From an uncultured Lachnospiraceae bacterium (lineage in GTDB: Bacteria; Bacillota; Clostridia; Lachnospirales; Lachnospiraceae): DNA of 64,000 nt. The stretch is taken from the NCBI GenBank assembly GCA_934364805.1, contig CAKRMH010000006.1:76930-140929 (forward strand), in the 5' to 3' direction. This document shows positions 62,321 through 64,000 of this stretch, piece by piece. Both the position numbers and the translations under genes were made by a program. The notes beneath the pieces were generated by a model that did no database searches, was not told where the DNA came from, and saw only the letters and a list, made by a program, of their open reading frames with translations. Numbering within the stretch: the stretch's first letter is position 1; each line of letters opens with the position of its first letter.

Positions 62321-63526
62321 ATGGCACTCACAAATGAAGAACTACAACAAATTTTAAGTGGTTTATCACCAGAAGAACAAAAGGTACTTTTTGAAAAATT
62401 AAGGCAGACTTATGGAGACACTCCAACACCTCAACCACAACCTAAATCCACTTCTTCAACATCAAAGGTTTACTGTTGTATCAAGTGTGGTTCAGTGAAT
62501 TACAAGAAAAATGGAGTAACTGCAAAGGGATTGCAACGATACCGATGTAAAGATTGTAATAGTTCGTGGTCTGAAAATTATGGAGATAGTCTTCGCTACA
62601 CTCATCTTTCAGAGGACACATGGAAAGAAATGTTAAGAGGCTTTGTAGAAGAACTATCAATATCAAAGATTGCAAAGAATTGTGACCTATCTACAAAAAC
62701 AGTATGGCTTGCAAAGACTAAAGTCAACCAAGCCATAATGACTATGTATGGATATACGGACTTGTTCAGGGGAAATACACAAGCAGATGAATATTACACT
62801 CGTACAGCCTTTAAGGGTAAACGTGACCCAGAATTTTTCATCTATACACTTCGTAGGATGCCAAGACATCATTATACCTATTATGAAAAAATTGAATGGT
62901 TAGAAAATGCTGGTTTATATGAAAAACTGCAACGAGAAGAACCAGAGTATCTTGCCGAATTGTTATCAGATGACCCTAAAATGAAGCGTGGTATCTCCAA
63001 TGAGCAATTATGTATTTTGACATTGGTTGATGAAACAGGCAAGCTCTATCTTGAACCAGTAAGCGTTGGTAGGCTTGAAAAGGCAATGGCAAAGGAAAAA
63101 CTCAAACCAAGGTTTACACCAGACAAAAGCAATGTGTTAGTGACTGATGAGCATAATGCTTATAATCGTGTTACCTATGGAACAGGTGCAAAGCATGAAG
63201 TAGTCAAAGCAGACAAACACGCAAGAGGTAAATACAATTTAGCAAAGGTAAATGCAGTTCATAATGCACTATCGTCCTATATGGATAGAACCAAAGGAAA
63301 AGTGTTTAATACAAAGTATATGGATTTAACCTTAATGCTTTTCTGGTGGTTACAAAGGTACAAAAATTATACCACTCAACAGCAAGTGCAAATGCTCTGG
63401 GATATAATGAATGACAATATATCAGACATTGAACTGCGTGAAAAAGTCAACCAAGTCTCACAAAGTAATTTAATGCATCGAGAAATAACCCTAGATACAA
63501 AAGGGCAATTTCCAACAAAGCTATAA
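62321..63526 (+). CDS. IS1595-family transposase
   Basis: A 401-residue DDE-type transposase. An N-terminal helix precedes a zinc ribbon (Cys53, 56, 76, 79), a helix-turn-helix-like ELSISKIAKNCDLSTKTVW, then the catalytic core: first Asp in QADEYYTRTAFKGK, second Asp in VLVTDEHNAY, and the late VNAVHNALSSYM motif of the IS1595 group. GGAGG lies 8 bases before the ATG at 62321. Glutamine is mostly CAA here, whereas the chromosomal genes use CAG, and GC is lower, so it was acquired. Terminal inverted repeats were not recognised; a terminator follows at 63544. Confidence 0.88.
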   Translation: MALTNEELQQILSGLSPEEQKVLFEKLRQTYGDTPTPQPQPKSTSSTSKVYCCIKCGSVNYKKNGVTAKGLQRYRCKDCNSSWSENYGDSLRYTHLSEDTWKEMLRGFVEELSISKIAKNCDLSTKTVWLAKTKVNQAIMTMYGYTDLFRGNTQADEYYTRTAFKGKRDPEFFIYTLRRMPRHHYTYYEKIEWLENAGLYEKLQREEPEYLAELLSDDPKMKRGISNEQLCILTLVDETGKLYLEPVSVGRLEKAMAKEKLKPRFTPDKSNVLVTDEHNAYNRVTYGTGAKHEVVKADKHARGKYNLAKVNAVHNALSSYMDRTKGKVFNTKYMDLTLMLFWWLQRYKNYTTQQQVQMLWDIMNDNISDIELREKVNQVSQSNLMHREITLDTKGQFPTKL

Positions 63527-63543
63527 AAGACAATTCAAAGTAG

Positions 63544-63571
63544 ACCAGCTACCTCGAAAGTAGCTGGTTTA
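63544..63571 (+). terminator. Terminator between two convergent transposase genes
   Basis: ACCAGCTAC and GTAGCTGGT form a perfect 9-bp stem with a 7-base loop, then TTATTCATTTTA. It may act in both directions. Confidence 0.8.
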
Positions 63572-63577
63572 TTCATT

Positions 63578-64000
63578 TTAATAGTAACCCATACCATCAA
63601 TAGGGAGCGGTCTGCTAATCAAGTCCGATTGCCTAACATTTATCATTTTTGAACGAACAGTGTAGCTAACACGCCCCAGCAATATATTGAATAGTTGTTC
63701 ACAAAGAATAATTTGACTAACATCCTTATTCTTTTCTATCCACCAAAACATAATGAGATATAAGTCCAGATATTTTGTAGCTGGTTTATATTCATTTGAA
63801 CCAAGGAACCTGTCTAAAGAACTATGCAACGCATTGATTCTTGAAAGACTATAAGTTCCATAGGAATGACATTTGCTATTGACAACAATATGTTCAATAG
63901 ATTCTTTACGACATAGATATTTAGTAATCGCTCCATAGCAAGTACTGAACCAGTCAAAAGCCGCTTTTACGGCTTGGCCTAATTGCTCTTCTTTGGTTTT
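63578..64000 (-). CDS. IS1595-type transposase, C-terminal part (cut by window edge)
   Basis: An open frame of 140 codons continues past the right edge. It contains the later part of a DDE transposase: VVNSKCHSYGTY near the visible start, then RINALHSSLDRFLG and TKYLDLYLIMFWWIE, which parallel VNAVHNALSSYM and TKYMDLTLMLFWWLQ of the neighbouring transposase. The two proteins are related but clearly different elements, and they face each other. The 5' half of the gene cannot be assessed. Confidence 0.82.
   Translation of the reverse strand, partial: KTKEEQLGQAVKAAFDWFSTCYGAITKYLCRKESIEHIVVNSKCHSYGTYSLSRINALHSSLDRFLGSNEYKPATKYLDLYLIMFWWIEKNKDVSQIILCEQLFNILLGRVSYTVRSKMINVRQSDLISRPLPIDGMGYY

Noticed and set aside
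62321..64000. The two transposases as ends of a composite transposon
   Set aside because: They are different elements, point toward each other with only about 50 bases between stops, and enclose no cargo.

Overview
The window reads as chromosomal DNA from a low-to-mid GC anaerobic Firmicute, most likely a gut Lachnospiraceae (Clostridia). Evidence for this: strong AGGAGG-type ribosome sites; an AddAB (not RecBCD) exonuclease; a de novo PdxS/PdxT route to PLP; a CIRCE operator; a 2-hydroxyacyl-CoA dehydratase activase fusion; a DUF3793-flavodoxin pair; and a two-gene (formyltransferase plus archaeal-type cyclohydrolase) end of purine synthesis. This is an inference from gene content; no marker such as 16S rRNA is present.

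Layout. 0-6.7 kb (minus strand): start of an ABC ATPase cut by the window edge, a GH25 lysozyme with SH3 repeats, a DUF2225 protein, glnS under a consensus promoter, a BMP-type binding protein and a rhomboid-like zinc-ribbon membrane protein. 6.8-11.2 kb: a 1424-residue activase/dehydratase-like fusion. 11.3-12.5 kb: flavodoxin plus DUF3793 behind a palindromic operator. 12.6-20.2 kb: an NCS2-type permease, then an operon of MFS transporter, shikimate/quinate dehydrogenase, old-yellow-enzyme-type oxidoreductase and xylose-isomerase-like (dehydroshikimate-dehydratase-like) protein, with a divergent LysR regulator. Gene content matches the qui (shikimate to protocatechuate) cluster known from Listeria. 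20.3-24.2 kb: a second LysR, a MocR/PdxR regulator and divergent pdxST. 24.3-27.6 kb: an EAL protein with a degenerate GGDEF domain, a divergent Fur-family regulator whose own promoter carries the same operator as the flavodoxin operon, and a thioesterase. 27.9-30 kb: htpG behind CIRCE.

30.0-43.3 kb (minus) is one long run in transcription order nth, lrgA, lrgB, cytidylate-kinase-like, addB, addA, maf, small acidic protein, FAD oxidoreductase, PPIase lipoprotein, PAP2 phosphatase. Next come the purine pair (43.5-45.5 kb) and the polA block (45.6-56 kb: thioesterase, aminopeptidase P, polA, coaE, FtsA-like protein with a long beta-grasp-like tail, MBL hydrolase, ACT protein, DUF711 protein). 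At 56-61.4 kb sits an LtaS-like / YfhO / GT2 set that looks like lipoteichoic acid synthesis plus extracellular glycosylation.

The right end (61.4-64 kb) is disturbed: a GGDEF gene remnant with an apparent internal deletion, two tRNA genes (Leu-CAA, Gly-CCC), and two convergent IS1595-type transposase genes with different codon use. No CRISPR array, rRNA, prophage or riboswitch was recognised. Best candidates for a second look: the qui-like operon and its paired LysR regulators, the tandem-fused activase whose four cluster cysteines lie on one chain, the shared AGTTAG-N6-CTAACT operator, and the FtsA-like protein with the unusual tail.
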